NCBI GenBank assembly: GCA_026018925.1
Contig: JAKSZU010000005.1
Span: forward strand, 20,756,779 to 20,820,778
DNA length: 64,000 nucleotides
Reading direction: 5' to 3'
Origin: Tupaia tana
Lineage: Eukaryota; Chordata; Mammalia; Scandentia; Tupaiidae
Part shown: positions 22,433 through 34,205 of the stretch, in pieces
How positions within the stretch are numbered: the first letter of the stretch is position 1
Layout: each line of letters starts with the position of its first letter
Position numbers and translations under genes: made by a program
The notes under the pieces: model-generated
Databases searched by the model: none
Seen by the model: only the letters and a program-made list of their open reading frames with translations
What the model was told of the DNA's origin: nothing

Positions 22433-22751
22433 AACACTCTCAAATCTTTGACAAAGTCCTTTTATCTAGAATAAATAAATAACATGCCAATAATACATTG
22501 TGACAAATAAAATTGACTTTTTAAAAAGTCAATTTTTAAAAAGAAGACCAAAAACTGGAATTGGATCTTTCTAAAAAAGACATGCAAGTGGCCAGTATAC
22601 ATGAGGAAAAAAATATCCGAAGGTATTTGTTATCATCAAGAAATTGCAAAAACCATTGTGATATATTTCTATACCTCAGGTAGAATAATTAAAATGTATT
22701 GTCAATACACATTTTGGTGAGGATGTAAAACTACTAAACTCTCCTCTTGCA

Positions 22752-23008
22752 TTTTTTTTTTTTTTAAGGTTTTCTGCCTTAGGGCACATGTGAGATGGTA
22801 GGGGGAGATTCAGAGACAGTGAGAGGAAAAATGAGAAATCACCTGCTGGGGAGGGGCCTGTGCTGTAATCCCTTCTCTATTCTCCTCCTGGAACCTTGGC
22901 ATCTATGCACATGCACCCAGTGTGTTTCAAGCCACTGAGTCTGGGACTTGAACTGTAATCGGTCATGTGGGAGTCCAGCGACATAACCGTTACTCCATCT
23001 GCTGGTCC
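22752..23008 (-). mobile_element. SINE in L1
   Basis: T-run, ttctgccttagggcacatg, and head ccatctgctggtccc. Near-identical flanks (ctcctcttgcatt / ctcctcatgcatt) are the TSD. Confidence 0.85.
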
Positions 23009-23660
23009 CTCCTCATGCATTGTTAATTTAAATGCAACAAAAACTTGAAATACTTTTCTATGAAGTTTAATATACATGTACTATATGACCCAATAATTCT
23101 ACACCTAGTTATTTGCCCAAGAGAAATAATATATACATGTAAGGACTTCTATTTGAATGTTTAGAGAGGCTTTACAGATAACTCCAAACGAGTCAACTAG
23201 AAACACAACTAAAGTCCACCCATTGGAGAGTAAGTACATATGTTATATTCATGTAATGAGATACTACTCAGCAATGAGAAAAAATAAATTACTGATATGT
23301 TCAACATCATAGAATTGAAAAATATTATGCTGAGAAAACCTATACAAACAAAATATAGTGTCATAAATCCTATATGGGTTCATTCATAGGAACCTAGGAA
23401 GAACACTTAATTTAGAGAGAAGGAAAGCAGATTAAGTCATTGCCTGAGGCTAGGATTGGGAGAGAATTGCCTGTTGAAGATATGAGGGATTTTTTGGCAG
23501 TGAGGAAAGATTCTTCTCTACTGGGGTGGTAGTTACGTGTGTGTATTCGTTTTATGAAACACACCAAATGGTACAAAGTGATTGTATAATATTGTAGATA
23601 AATTATTTCTCTATATAAGTAATTTTAAAAGGCAACATATAAGAGAATATTCAGAATTTC

Positions 23661-24110
23661 TCTTTAAAAAAGAATGTTCAGGCGCATTCGTATAACATAA
23701 AAAACAAACACTGTATCATCCTTTTTCTTTTTTAGCAAACTATCTTATTTAAAATGTTTTTAGATAACTAATTGAATAGCCCATTTTAAGGAATTTGTTT
23801 AATTTCTAATGACACATATTTTGACCTTTATAGTTCATAATAAAAATCATTACCTGTGGATATTTGAGAAAATGTGTTCTTAGCAATTTATACATGAAAT
23901 AATATATGTATGTGTATATTATTAGACACAATTCAATTATCTTATGGATGTAAGTATTAATATTATGTCTTATTAAGTAAGTATAAAATATTACCTAATC
24001 CACATTTCAATGATTTTTGACTCCAGAAAGTTATTCAATAACAATGGCTTCCTATGATAAATTTTTAAATTATTTTTGTCTTATCTCTTTGTGTCAGAAT
24101 ACCATTATAA
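23661..24110. other. No gene; AT-rich
   Basis: AT-rich DNA between the old L1 3' end and the next SINE. Nothing recognised. Confidence 0.5.
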
Positions 24111-24126
24111 TCAATAACAATATTTA

Positions 24127-24391
24127 TTTATTTTTGGGGTATTTTTGGAGAATTTTTGCTATGGGGCATGTGTGCTTGCCAGAAAGACAGAGAGACAGAG
24201 ACAGAAAGCAAGAACGCATCCCCCAGGGAGGATGGCCATGCTGCAATCCCTTCTCCTCCATTCTCTTCTTGGGATCTTGGGCACGCACGCACACATGCCC
24301 AGCGTGAGTTTGATCCACCGGGTCTGGGACTTGAACTGCGTCGACTACATGGGAGTTCAGCGACATAACCATTACACCAACTGCTGCTCCC
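24127..24391 (-). mobile_element. SINE, long type, with 16-bp TSD
   Basis: TSD tcaataacaatattta at 24111-24126 and 24392-24407 is perfect. The body is close to consensus. Confidence 0.93.
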
Positions 24392-24407
24392 TCAATAACA
24401 ATATTTA

Positions 24408-25666
24408 AAGACAAAAATAAAATTTAAAGAAAGAACCAAATGATCATTTGTCACTAGGATGTTCTTGGGTTTACTCTTTTGCTTTGGTTAAATGAAAATG
24501 ATTGATGGATTTTAATTTTATTTTAGTCTTCTAATTCTACAGTAAATAATTAACTTTTATGATGAAATGTAGTCATGTTTAATAATTCTGTCATTGTCTT
24601 TCACTGTAGCTCAGATTCTTAAGACCTTTTGATCCTTAGATTAGGCTTTAGCAAATTTCCTTCAGACGTGCAGACAGACATCTCTCGTCAGACACAAGAT
24701 TAACAAGGGTTAGTGACTTTTCAGAGACAAGAACGTCCGGGTTGTATTTTTTGCAGCTATCTTTTTTTCTATGAGTTATAAGAAGATGGAATATATGAAA
24801 TATGGTGAGTTCTTTGATTTGTGATTTCTTTAAAACAAGAGAACAGGAAATATTGGGGTGTGGAGGTAGACTGTGAAACATTTTTTAAGTCCTTCAATGT
24901 AAAATTGAACACCTAAATTTGGAAAGAAAAATAATCTGTGAAGAGGTGTAGATAGGGAAGTTTTCCTTCAAAATATTATCTTTCTTGAAGAAATCATGGG
25001 CATATCTTGCACTAGTGGGGGCTTTTATACCCCATATAATTCTCCCGAATGAAGTTTGAAAGGAAATTATTTGCCAAATCAGTTCCATTGTTATAAATTC
25101 CCCAAGAAAGAAGTGTTTGGGTTCTCTTTGCCATCTAAGTATTTCTTTCAATCATCAGTAATGTAAACCTGGTGACTAGAATAGACTCTTTTATCACACT
25201 TGTCTTTAGGGGAGAAAGTCTATACACACACACACAAAGAAGGGGCAACAGAATAGAAGGGGCACTCTATTCATGGCCACTTTGGGGTACCATGGGCAAT
25301 TCTAATGATGACAGGATTCAAGGTGGCAAGTCAGAATCCTCTTAGAAGATGCCATTTCCTCCGTGGACTGAAAAGCCACCCATGAGAAGTATGTTCAGCT
25401 TCTCTCAATAAAGGCATTTTTAACAAAGATGTGCTATAGTGGTCACAGGAAAGATCCTCATTATGATGACCCTTTCTAGAATTTAGACTAGATCAATACA
25501 TTGGCATACATATGTACATCATTGCTATGGGGAAAGGAGGTATCTGTGATAGATGAACAGAGCATATCAAGGATGATGGAATAAATTACTTTGCAAATGT
25601 GACCCTCTCTTGCACCATCAGCTGTTCTCTATTTGCATTCTCTTCAGCACCTGATTTTTAAAAATA
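24408..25666. other. No gene seen
   Basis: Two minus-strand open frames (24648-24881, 77 codons; 24894-25151, 85 codons) have no domain I recognise and no gene context. No repeat is evident. Confidence 0.45.
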
Positions 25667-25851
25667 ATTATTTATTTTATTTGTTATCATCCTTATTATT
25701 AGTATTACTATTATTATTTTAATCTGACCAGAGAAAGAGACAGAGAGAGAGAAAGGAAAAGTGATAAAGCAAGTCACCATATCTGGGACTTGAACCATGA
25801 TTGGCCATGTGGGAGTCCAGCACCTTAACCATCACACCACGCACTGGTCCC
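25667..25851 (-). mobile_element. SINE, short type
   Basis: ATT-rich tail, tctgaccagagaaagagaca, gggacttgaaccatgattgg, and head cgcactggtccc. Confidence 0.82.
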
Positions 25852-25879
25852 TTTAACATGTAATTAAAAGAAAAAAAAT

Positions 25880-26165
25880 CTCTTAATGCTGGCTGTGAGC
25901 TGAAAACCCCAGGTTGAATGGTTACAGAAACTTGAACAGAAATCTAATTATCTAAGGCCTCGTCAATCAAGAATGTCCATGAGATGGTCATGCTCTCTTG
26001 AACCAATCACTGAACTGATCGTGTGCCTGGGAACTCTGCCCCTAATTTTTCCTTTAAAAACACATGTGGGGAACACCTCAAGAAGACCGGGTCTTTTCAC
26101 ATGAGCTGCCCACTCTCCTTGCTTTGCACTTTGCAATAAAGCTATACTTTCTTTCATCACACAAA
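25880..26165 (+). mobile_element. Endogenous retroviral LTR remnant (3' part)
   Basis: Shows the layout of an LTR promoter/U5 region: tttcctttaaaaacacatgt, a downstream block agaccgggtcttttcacatg, then ctttgcaataaagctatact, a polyadenylation signal, and a short U5 before aaaagg. The class is not determinable by eye and there is no viral coding sequence beside it. A coincidental AATAAA in unique DNA is the alternative. Confidence 0.5.
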
Positions 26166-26383
26166 AAGGAAAACCAAAAGTCCTTATATTTGTTTGGCAT
26201 CCAGCTGTAGCTCCACTCAGCTCCTTCTTTTTACATTAAAATAAGTAAACAAATACATAAATTTATATATGCACACACATACATACATATGTGCAAATGC
26301 AACTATTGATAAATAGAAAATTTAAAAACCATTCAAACAAAACTCACTGCCTTTACTTTTTCACCTTACATTTTCATCTCCCA

Positions 26384-26386
<3 letters not shown>

Positions 26387-26427
<41 letters not shown>
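26387..26427. repeat. (TC)n microsatellite
   Basis: TC run of about 20 units. Confidence 0.95.
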
Positions 26428-26429
<2 letters not shown>

Positions 26430-26755
26430 GATAAGTCATATGAATTTCTTGCTAACCAGTTTCAACACTAAATATTTATTGTCCAAACTTTACGGATTAG
26501 AGTGTTTATATAAAACAACTACAGTGATGAAGAGAAATAAGGTCCAGACCATGGAAAATTACCACACTGATAGAACAAAGGTACATGCAGATTTGTGTAC
26601 TGTACAGCATAAAATTTCAAAACCATAAAAAGTAGAACTTTTTTGTATCTTGATTCAAGCAAGCCTATTTTAAAATGCTACTTGCATGTGGAGTCCATAT
26701 TAGGTAATACTTTGTTAGACATTGCAATGGTATGGTAACTACATCAAACAAGATA

Positions 26756-26849
26756 GGACCAGATAGTGAGCGTTAAGGTGGCTGGATACCACATGGCTGA
26801 CTGCATGATTCAAATCCTGGACCTGGCAGCTTGAAAAACACAGTGGATG

Positions 26850-26888
<39 letters not shown>

Positions 26889-27030
26889 CCAAGATCCCAA
26901 TAGGAGAGAGAAATGGAGATGGTAGAGATGGGATTGTGGTGTGACTATTCCACATTGGGATTTTTCACTTTTTCTCTCTCTCTGTCTCTCTCTCTACCAA
27001 GTGCATTCATGCTGTGAAAAAAAAAAATGT
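26756..27030 (+). mobile_element. SINE with internal (TG)n expansion
   Basis: ggaccagatagtgagcgtta head, catgattcaaatcctggac B box. The short TG stretch of the consensus (gcatgtgtg) has grown to about 18 units at 26850-26886. A-tail at 27016-27027. Confidence 0.85.
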
Positions 27031-28390
27031 TTTAATCTAAATATCCTTAGAACACTTAGAGATGAATAAAATAATACTTTCTAATACTTTGGTAAAGAGA
27101 GTTTAAGTAATAGATAAAGGAAGATTGGGAAAATAGTGATAGTTGATGAATCATGGTAGTGAAGATATGAGAATGCATTGTATTAAATTCTATTTTAATA
27201 TTTGACAATTTCCATAACTAAAAAATAGGCAAAAATAGGGCAAGAAAAAATACAAATTGTTACCATATGTTTAAGTATTAATAAAACTTTATGTATAAAC
27301 TTAATAATGATTAGCTGAATTTGCACCTGACACTCAGGAGTTAGTACTAAAAATCACAAAATGACTATACATGTCTGCGATAGATTATTCAATATAGTAT
27401 ACATACATTAAAAATTATAAATCCTGAGAAAGTTACAAGTCTAATATGTCATAATTTTTCTCAAAGTGAGTTTTGTATGACTTAATTGTAAAATAATTTA
27501 AACATATTAAGTAAATTATAATCTATATGAAATTTAAATTATACATAGTATAACATTATATATACTATACATACAAACATACATACTATACATATGATGT
27601 TACAATTAGGTCCACACAAAATAAAACAAGATAATATAAAATAGAACCCTCATTCAACAATAGCAACTAAAGTTATTTATTTTTCAAAATATTTGAAAAA
27701 ACTATTTATTAAACATAAGATTAAATGATATTTTAACTATTTAAATATAACTTACCCATTGATACAGTAATAAGGCAAATTAAGTTTACTTGGAGATTAA
27801 TGTATGAGATGCACATTAGGTAAGCTCTCTAAGTCTAATTGCCCTCTTCCAAAAAAAGTGGGAAAATCAATGAAATTCTCAGCAGAAGTCATTTAAGTTT
27901 GCATTTGTTTTCTGAACTAGGTGTATCAGATTATTTTTCATCCAAAGGGTTAGTATTAAAAGATAAGCTTTGTTTTCGATGTACAATTTCTCATTCTCTG
28001 AGTAATTTTTACCTTCTTGAAGACAAGGGAAGTGTGCAATAAAAATAAGCCACAAATATAATTAAAATTTTCTGTAATTTGCACTAAAAAGATAGAAAAG
28101 AAATAGATCAACTTAATTTAAATAATATATTTTATTTAATTCTATATATCTAAAATATAATTTCAGCACTAGTTCAATATAAATTTTAATGAGTCATTTA
28201 CTTTTTGTTTTTTTATACTGAATTTTTGAAATCTGGTGCATATTTTACACTCCCAGAGCATCTCAATTTGAATGCTCAATTTCCACTGAAAATACTTAAC
28301 CTATATGTATAATAATTTGTATAAAACTTATACTTAAAAACATAGAGGTATATAACCTATATTCTAAATATACTTGTAGTTTTCCCACAA
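27031..28390. other. AT-rich stretch without a gene
   Basis: Strongly AT-rich, with TATACATA-type simple sequence at 27540-27600. A 67-codon frame at 27839-28042 is unsupported. Confidence 0.5.
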
Positions 28391-29400
28391 CTTAATCAAG
28401 TATTCAGTATTAATTTTAAAATATTAATTAAAATTAATACGCTGAAATTTTGCTTTCTTTTTTTTTTTTAGGCATGCTTTCTATTTATTTATTTATTTAT
28501 TTATTTTATTTAACACTGGGAGACATTGGTGTAGGGAAAGAATTCTTAAATAAGACCTTCAAAGCACAGTTGATCATCCCCAAAATAGACAAGTGGGATT
28601 ACATCAGACTAAGAAGTTTCTGCATGGCCAAAGACACAGTAATTAGTGTGAATCGACAGCCCTCAGAATGGGAAAATATTTTTGTAAATGTTGCATCAGA
28701 TAAGGGACTGATAACCAGAATACACAAGGAACTAAAGAAGCTGTTTGGAAAAAAGACGATCAATCCCATTAAAAGATAGGAGAAGGAGTTGAATAAAACA
28801 CTCTCTAAAGATGACATACGAATAGCCAAAAGGCATATGAAAAAATGTTCAAAATCCCTCATCATAAGGGAAATGCAGATAAAAACAACAATGAGGTACC
28901 ACCTAACCCCAGTCAAAATGTCTAAGATTAAAAAAAAACAAAAAATGATAAATGTTGGCGGGGGTGTGGTGAAAGGGGAACTCTTTTACACTGCTGGTGG
29001 GAATGTAAATTGGTCCAATCACTGTGGAGAATAATTTGGAGATTCCTCAAAAATCTGCAAATAGATCTACCATATGATCCAGCAATCCCATTCCTTGGTA
29101 TCTACCCAAAGGACAGAAGAATTCTTCATTGGAAAGGTGCTTGCTCATCGATGTTTATTGCAGCACTATTCATGATTGCAAAGTCATGGAACCAACCCAA
29201 ATGTCCTCATATGGAGGAATGGATTAAAAAACTGTGGCACATATACTCTATGGAATACTACTCAGCCATAAAAACCAACAGAGCCCTGGCTTTTGACAGA
29301 AAGTCAAAGAATATGGAAGATGTACTGCTGAAATTTTGCTTTCTCAGCTTCATTAGCCATTACTTAAGTGCCAGGTAGCCACATATAGCTAGCAGCTACC
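28391..29400 (-). mobile_element. Ancient hAT-type repeat, interrupted by an L1 insertion
   Basis: Left part 28391-28458 (attaattaaaattaatacgc, then ctgaaatttt) and right part 29345-29400 (cagcttcattagccattact, gtagccacatatagctagca, gctacc) are continuous on a common mammalian hAT MITE once the insertion is removed. This fixes the pre-insertion sequence. Confidence 0.6.
28459..29326 (+). mobile_element. L1 ORF2 3' fragment with TSD and reversed poly(A)
   Basis: The L1 coding sense is on the plus strand. It matches the ORF2 C-terminal region (residue string [18 protein letters not shown] and the later MEYYSAIKTN). The 18-bp TSD gctgaaattttgctttct lies at 28441-28458 and 29327-29344. The insert begins with a T-run and an (attt)n stretch, so its poly(A) belongs to the minus strand, opposite to the L1 coding sense. 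The L1 3'UTR is absent. See findings. Confidence 0.9.
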
Positions 29401-30035
29401 ATGTACACTCAGGTTACCATCTTTCTACATAAGGAATTGAGATAATCAAGGTAAATTTTGCCTAACGCCAATTTATATTGTATATTTTAAAATAATAAAT
29501 GATGAAAATAAAAAGTATTTCAGAATTTTCTGCTTCCCAGAAAATAGCTAGCTAGACACAATGAACTATTTTCACTGTTATATTAACTGCAGAGTAGAAA
29601 TAAAAGCTTCGAAGTCTAATATTCACCTTTATACTTTTTAAAAATTGATTATCATTTCGAGTATAAAATATATGTTTTTTAAAAAACTTCATAATTCTTT
29701 TAAAGGTACAAAAATATCCTAATAACGAGTAGTTTTGATCTTTCCAGTTCAGTTTCCAGGTGTGTACTATGAGCTTGTTTTAGATTATAAAAACTGCTGT
29801 AGGATAACTTTGAGTCACAAATGTGTCACTTAATACAATTCCTGTGACATGTAGATGCACTTTGCCAGTTGAGATTCCTTTCTTTCTTCCACAGGCATTA
29901 TGACACAGAGTTCTTTGTACTGTGCCCTAGGTGATTTTCACACAATCCTCAGGTCTTTTCATGTCCTTGTTCTAATTACAGCCTCATGCAACCCCACACT
30001 GAGGCTTTGGATACTTCAGACATTACTGAATATAG
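29401..30035. other. No gene seen
   Basis: AT-rich, apparently unique DNA up to the left target-site duplication of the next L1. Confidence 0.5.
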
Positions 30036-30350
30036 GTATTTGACGTGCTTCTTCTTCTTCTTTTTTATTTATTTATTTATTTTTTATCTTTTTTTTCTAT
30101 TTTTGTATTTATTAATTTATTTTTCTTTTATTTTTCTTTTTTAAAATTTTTTTCTTTCATTTATTTATTTTTACATTTTTCCACATTTAGTTTACATAGC
30201 AAAAAATTTTAGCTCATGCTCCATAATTCTTGACAGTTTACAAACAACTTTCAAAATTTCTAAATACTGAATTTTAAAGATAATGTTCAAAATATGTCTT
30301 ATAATTTTGTATAATTTTATAACTCTATAACAACAGAAGCAGTATGATTT

Positions 30351-30388
<38 letters not shown>

Positions 30389-30412
30389 AGTGCAGACACT
30401 CGGTATATATTA

Positions 30413-33013
30413 AGTGGGGACATACAATGCCTCTCCTTCATAGCATGGCTTGCTTCACTCAGCAGTAAGTCTTCCATATTCATCCACTTCCTTTCAAAAG
30501 CCAGGGTTTTGTTGTTTTTTATGGATGAATAGTATTCCATTGAGTATATGTGCCACAGTTTTTCTAACCATTCATCAGTTTGTGGGCATTTAGGTTGTTT
30601 CCATGACTTAGCAATTGTGAAAAGTGCTGCAATAAACATCGATGTGCAAGCACTTTTTCGATTAAGTATTCTTCTGTCCTTCGGGTAGATACCAAGGAGT
30701 GGGATTGCTGGATCATATGGTAGTTCTATTTGAAGATTTTGGAGGAATCTCCAAATTGTTCTCCACAGTGGTTTCACCAATTTATAATCCCACCAGCAGT
30801 GTAAGAGAGTTCCCTTTTCACCACACTCCCGCCAGCACTTATCATTCTTTGTTTTTCTAATCTTAGACATTCTGACTGGGGTTAGGTGGTATCTCATTGT
30901 TGTTTTGATCTGCATTTCTCTTACAATGAGGGATGTTGAGCATTTTTTCATATGCCTTTTAGCTATTCGTATGTCATCTTTAGAGAGTGGTTTTTTCAAC
31001 TCATTCTCCCATCTTTTAATAGGATTGATTGTCTTTTTCTGGAACAGCTGCTTGAGTTCCTTGTGGATTCTGGTTATCAGTCCCTTGTCTGATGCATAGT
31101 TTACAAAAATACTTTCCCATTCTGAGGGCTGTCTGTTCACACTAATCACTGTGTCTTTTGCCATGCAGAAACTTCTTAGTCTGATGTAATCCCACTTGTC
31201 TATTTTAGGGATCATAGACTGTGCGTTGGGAGTCTTATTTAAGAAGTTTTTCCCTACCCCAATGTCTCCCAGATTTTCCCCGGTGTTTTCCAGGAGCAGT
31301 TTTATAGTTTGAGGTCTTAGATTTAGATCTTTGATCCACCTTGACTTTATTTTTGTCAGAGGTGAAAGGTAGGGGTTCAGATTCATCTTTCTGCAAGTGG
31401 AGATCCAGTTTTGCCAGCACCATTTGCTGAAGAGGTTTTCCTTTTCCCACTAAATTGACTGGCACCCCTTGTCAAAAATCAGTTGCCTGTATGTTTGAGC
31501 ATTCATTTCTGGGGACTCTATTCTGTTCCATTGGTCCACCTGTCTGTTTCTGTGCCAGTACCATGCTGTTTTGATTACCACAGCTTTGTAGTGTATTTTT
31601 GGGGCAGGGAGTGAGATGCCTCCCACTCCACTCTTCTTGTGCAGAACTGCTTTGGCAATATGGGGTCTTTTATGATTCCAGACAGACTTTATGATTGTCT
31701 TTCCTAGATCTGTGAAGAATGTGTCTGGTACTTTGATTGGCATTGCATTAAATAGGTAGATTAATTTGGGTAAAATTGCCATTTTGATTATATTAATTCT
31801 TTCAATCCAGGAACATGGGATGTCATTCCACTTTTTTGTGTCATTTTCAATTTCTTTTTTTATCTTCTCATAGTTTTCTTTGTGGAAGTCTTTAACTTCT
31901 TTAGTTAGATTTATCCCTAAGTATCTTATACTTTTTGTGGCTGTGGTAAATGGAACAACTTTTTTCAGTTCTGTCTCAGTCTGCCTGTTGTTCATATACA
32001 GAAATGCTATAGATTTCTGGATATTAATTTTGTATCCTGCAACATTACTGTATTCATGTATTACTTCCAGAAATTTTTTTATGGAAACCATTGGGTCTTC
32101 TATGTATACAATCATGTCATCTGCAAATAGAGAGAGTTTCACCTCTTCTTTTCCTATTTGAATGCCTTTTATTTTTTCCTCTTTTCTGATTGCAATGGCC
32201 AAGACTTCTAGTACTATATTGAAGAGGAGTGGAGAAAGTGGACATCCTTGTCTTGTACCCATTTTTAGTGGAAAAGCTTTCAGCTTTTCTCCATTGAGGA
32301 TGATGTTCGCTATGGGTTTTTCATAGATAGCTTTTATTGTGTTGAGAAATGACCCTTCTATGCTGATTTTGCCGAGTCTTGATCATGAAGGGATGTTGTA
32401 TCTTATCAAAAGCTTTTTCTGCATCAATTGATATGACCATATGGTTTTTATCTTTCTTCCTATTAATATGGTGTATTACATTTATGGTTTTGCGTATGTT
32501 GAACCAACCTTGCATTCCTGGGATAAAGCCTACCTGATCATGATGTATAATCTTTTTTATAAGTTGTTGTATACGATTTGCTAGTACCTTGTTGAGAATT
32601 TTCACGTCTATATTCATCAGGGATATTGTTCTATAGTTTTCCTTCCTTGTCCTGTCCTTACCTGTTTTAAGGATAAGGGTGATAGAGGCTTCATAGAATG
32701 AATTAGGGAGAGATTCACCCTTTTGGATATTTAGAAATAACTTGAGCAGAATGGGAGTTAACTCTTCTTTGAAAGTTTTGTAGAATTCAAAGGTGAATCC
32801 ATCAGGACCAGGGCTTTTCTTTGTTGGGAGGTTATTTATAACCGATTTGATCTCCTGGCTTGTTGTGGACCTATTCAGACTTTCTATATCCTCCTGGCTC
32901 AATCTAGGTAGATCATACCTGTCCAGAAATTTGTCCATCTCATCCAAATTATCTTGTTTCTTGGTATCCCAAAACCTCGAGATACACTTTTTTCTCGCCG
33001 CCACATGGAACAT
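30413..33013 (-). pseudogene. L1 ORF2 (reverse transcriptase and C-terminal domain), broken
   Basis: Product: the L1 ORF2 protein, which nicks DNA and reverse-transcribes RNA. Three main open segments in different frames: 32321-33013 (N-terminal RT part, [25 protein letters not shown]), 31450-32262 (RT core with the catalytic FADD at 32116-32127 and [14 protein letters not shown]), and 30325-31386 (C-terminal part, [15 protein letters not shown]). The frame is shifted near 32290 and 31420, so no full protein can be made. The RT catalytic aspartates are intact, and the copy is much less decayed than the L1s at 3.5, 13.6, 21 and 41 kb. The endonuclease domain is mostly absent. Confidence 0.9.
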
Positions 33014-33652
33014 TCTCGAAGATTGACCACATCATTGGGCACAAAGCAAGCCTCTACAGATTCAAAAGCATAGAAACTATACCCAGCATCTTCAACGACC
33101 ATGATGGAATTAAACTTGAGTTTAATTTCAAGGGAAATCCTCAAAAATATTCAAATACATGGAAACTTAATAACCTACTCCTGAATGATTCCACAACTAC
33201 TGAAGAAATAAAGACTGAAGTCAAAAGGTTCATGGAAGCCAATGACAATGAGGACACAAGTTTCCATAATCTTTGGGACACTGCTAAAGCAGTCATAAGA
33301 GGGAAGTTCATAGCAATTAGTGCACATAAGAGGAGCATGGAAAGAAGGCAAATGGATCACCTAACATCATGCCTCACAGAATTGGAAGAGCAACAGCAAA
33401 AAGATCCAAAAAAACTCCAGGAGAAAGGAAATAATAAAGATATGAGCAGAAATAAATAGAAAATAAACGAACTATACAGAAAATAAATGAAAGTAAAAGC
33501 TGGTTCTTTGAAAAGATAAACAAAGTTGATACACCACTAGTGAGACTTATTAAGAAGCAGAGAGAAAAGAACCAGGTGAATCAGATCTGCAATGAAGCAG
33601 GCAAAATAACAACAGACATAGTAGAAATATAAAACATTATTAGAGGATACTT
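33003..33652 (+). pseudogene. Inverted segment of the same L1 ORF2
   Basis: Encodes the end of the endonuclease domain ([13 protein letters not shown], keeping the D-H of the active site) and the linker up to the RT domain. An open frame at 33232-33459 ends in an in-frame stop at RNK*. Orientation is opposite to the rest of the element. Homologous to 56870-57521 of the L1 at 55 kb. Confidence 0.88.
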
Positions 33653-33908
33653 TTTTTTTTTTTTTTTGAGAGAGATTTTTGCTATAGAGCATGTGCGCTC
33701 ACTAGAGAGACAGAAAGAGAGAAATCCCCCCCGCCCCCAGCTCCCGGGGATTGGCTACACTACAACCCTTCTTCATTCTCCTCTGAGGATTTTGGGCACT
33801 CACGTATACATGCCCAGTGTGAGTTTAAAGTAATTGGGTCTGGGACTTGAACCGAGATCAACTATGGGGGAGTCCAGTGATGTAACCATTACACCATCTG
33901 CTGGTCTC
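33653..33908 (-). mobile_element. SINE abutting the inverted L1
   Basis: T-run of about 18, gagagagatttttgctatag, body, and head catctgctggtctc ending at the TSD. There is no separate duplication between this SINE and the L1. Confidence 0.92.
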
Positions 33909-33954
33909 AGTATTTGACATGTTTCTTAACCTGAATAATTTTTATAGTACGATA

Positions 33955-34205
33955 ACAAAAAACACTTACATAGTACATAGAATATGCCCTGCCCTGATCT
34001 AAGAATGTTGTATGTTTTAGTAGATTTTATCCACTCAACCCATCCATCAAGTAAGTATTATTACCTTTGTCATTTTACAAACATAAAATCCATGGCACAA
34101 AGAGGTTAAGTAAGTCATCCAATGTTATACAGCAGGAAGTAGTGGAGCTGGTATTTGAATCCAGGAGTTGATCTCAAAGTCCCTGATCTTCCACTACTCT
34201 CTACC
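33955..34205 (-). mobile_element. MIR
   Basis: Long MIR, reversed: gccctgccctgatctaagaa, cattttacaaacataaaatc, ggcacaaagaggttaagtaa, gctggtatttgaatccagga. Includes the conserved core and the tRNA-like head. Confidence 0.85.

Larger units (their letters stand above)
21035..23660 (+). mobile_element. Old L1 ORF2 3' part and 3'UTR, sense, SINE-riddled
   Basis: gagacttacattacttgatt, atcaatggaacagaaaatag and gtggccagtatacatgagg appear in ORF2 order. They are followed by gacccaataattctacacct, atactactcagcaatgagaa and a 3'UTR with gcctgaggctaggattggga. It carries a TG run and four SINEs. Frames are broken throughout. Confidence 0.75.
30054..33652 (-). mobile_element. 5'-truncated, 5'-inverted L1
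   Basis: On the minus strand: a long A-rich tail (30054-30180), a 3' region of about 230 bp, a TA microsatellite (30355-30385), then ORF2 from its stop back to about 33002. Next comes a piece of ORF2 in the opposite orientation (33003-33652). This is the twin-priming pattern of L1 insertion. The outer end of the inverted piece (attagaggatac) and the start of the direct piece are neighbours in ORF2. TSD gtatttgacgtgcttctt / gtatttgacatgtttctt at 30036-30053 and 33910-33927, with the SINE at 33653-33908 also inside it. Confidence 0.88.

Noticed and set aside
22147..22482. 111-codon frame and similar 60-130 codon frames with LLLHSP, PPGG and SHVVDHG strings
   Set aside because: These strings recur at every SINE copy. 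They are translations of the SINE body, not genes.
24648..25151. Two consecutive minus-strand frames (77 and 85 codons)
   Set aside because: No recognisable domain, no splice-site or codon-bias support. Expected by chance in this much AT-rich DNA.
31450..32262. Intact reverse transcriptase gene
   Set aside because: 270 open codons with FADD, but the ORF2 is shifted on both sides, inverted at its 5' end and lacks most of the endonuclease. Cannot be autonomous.
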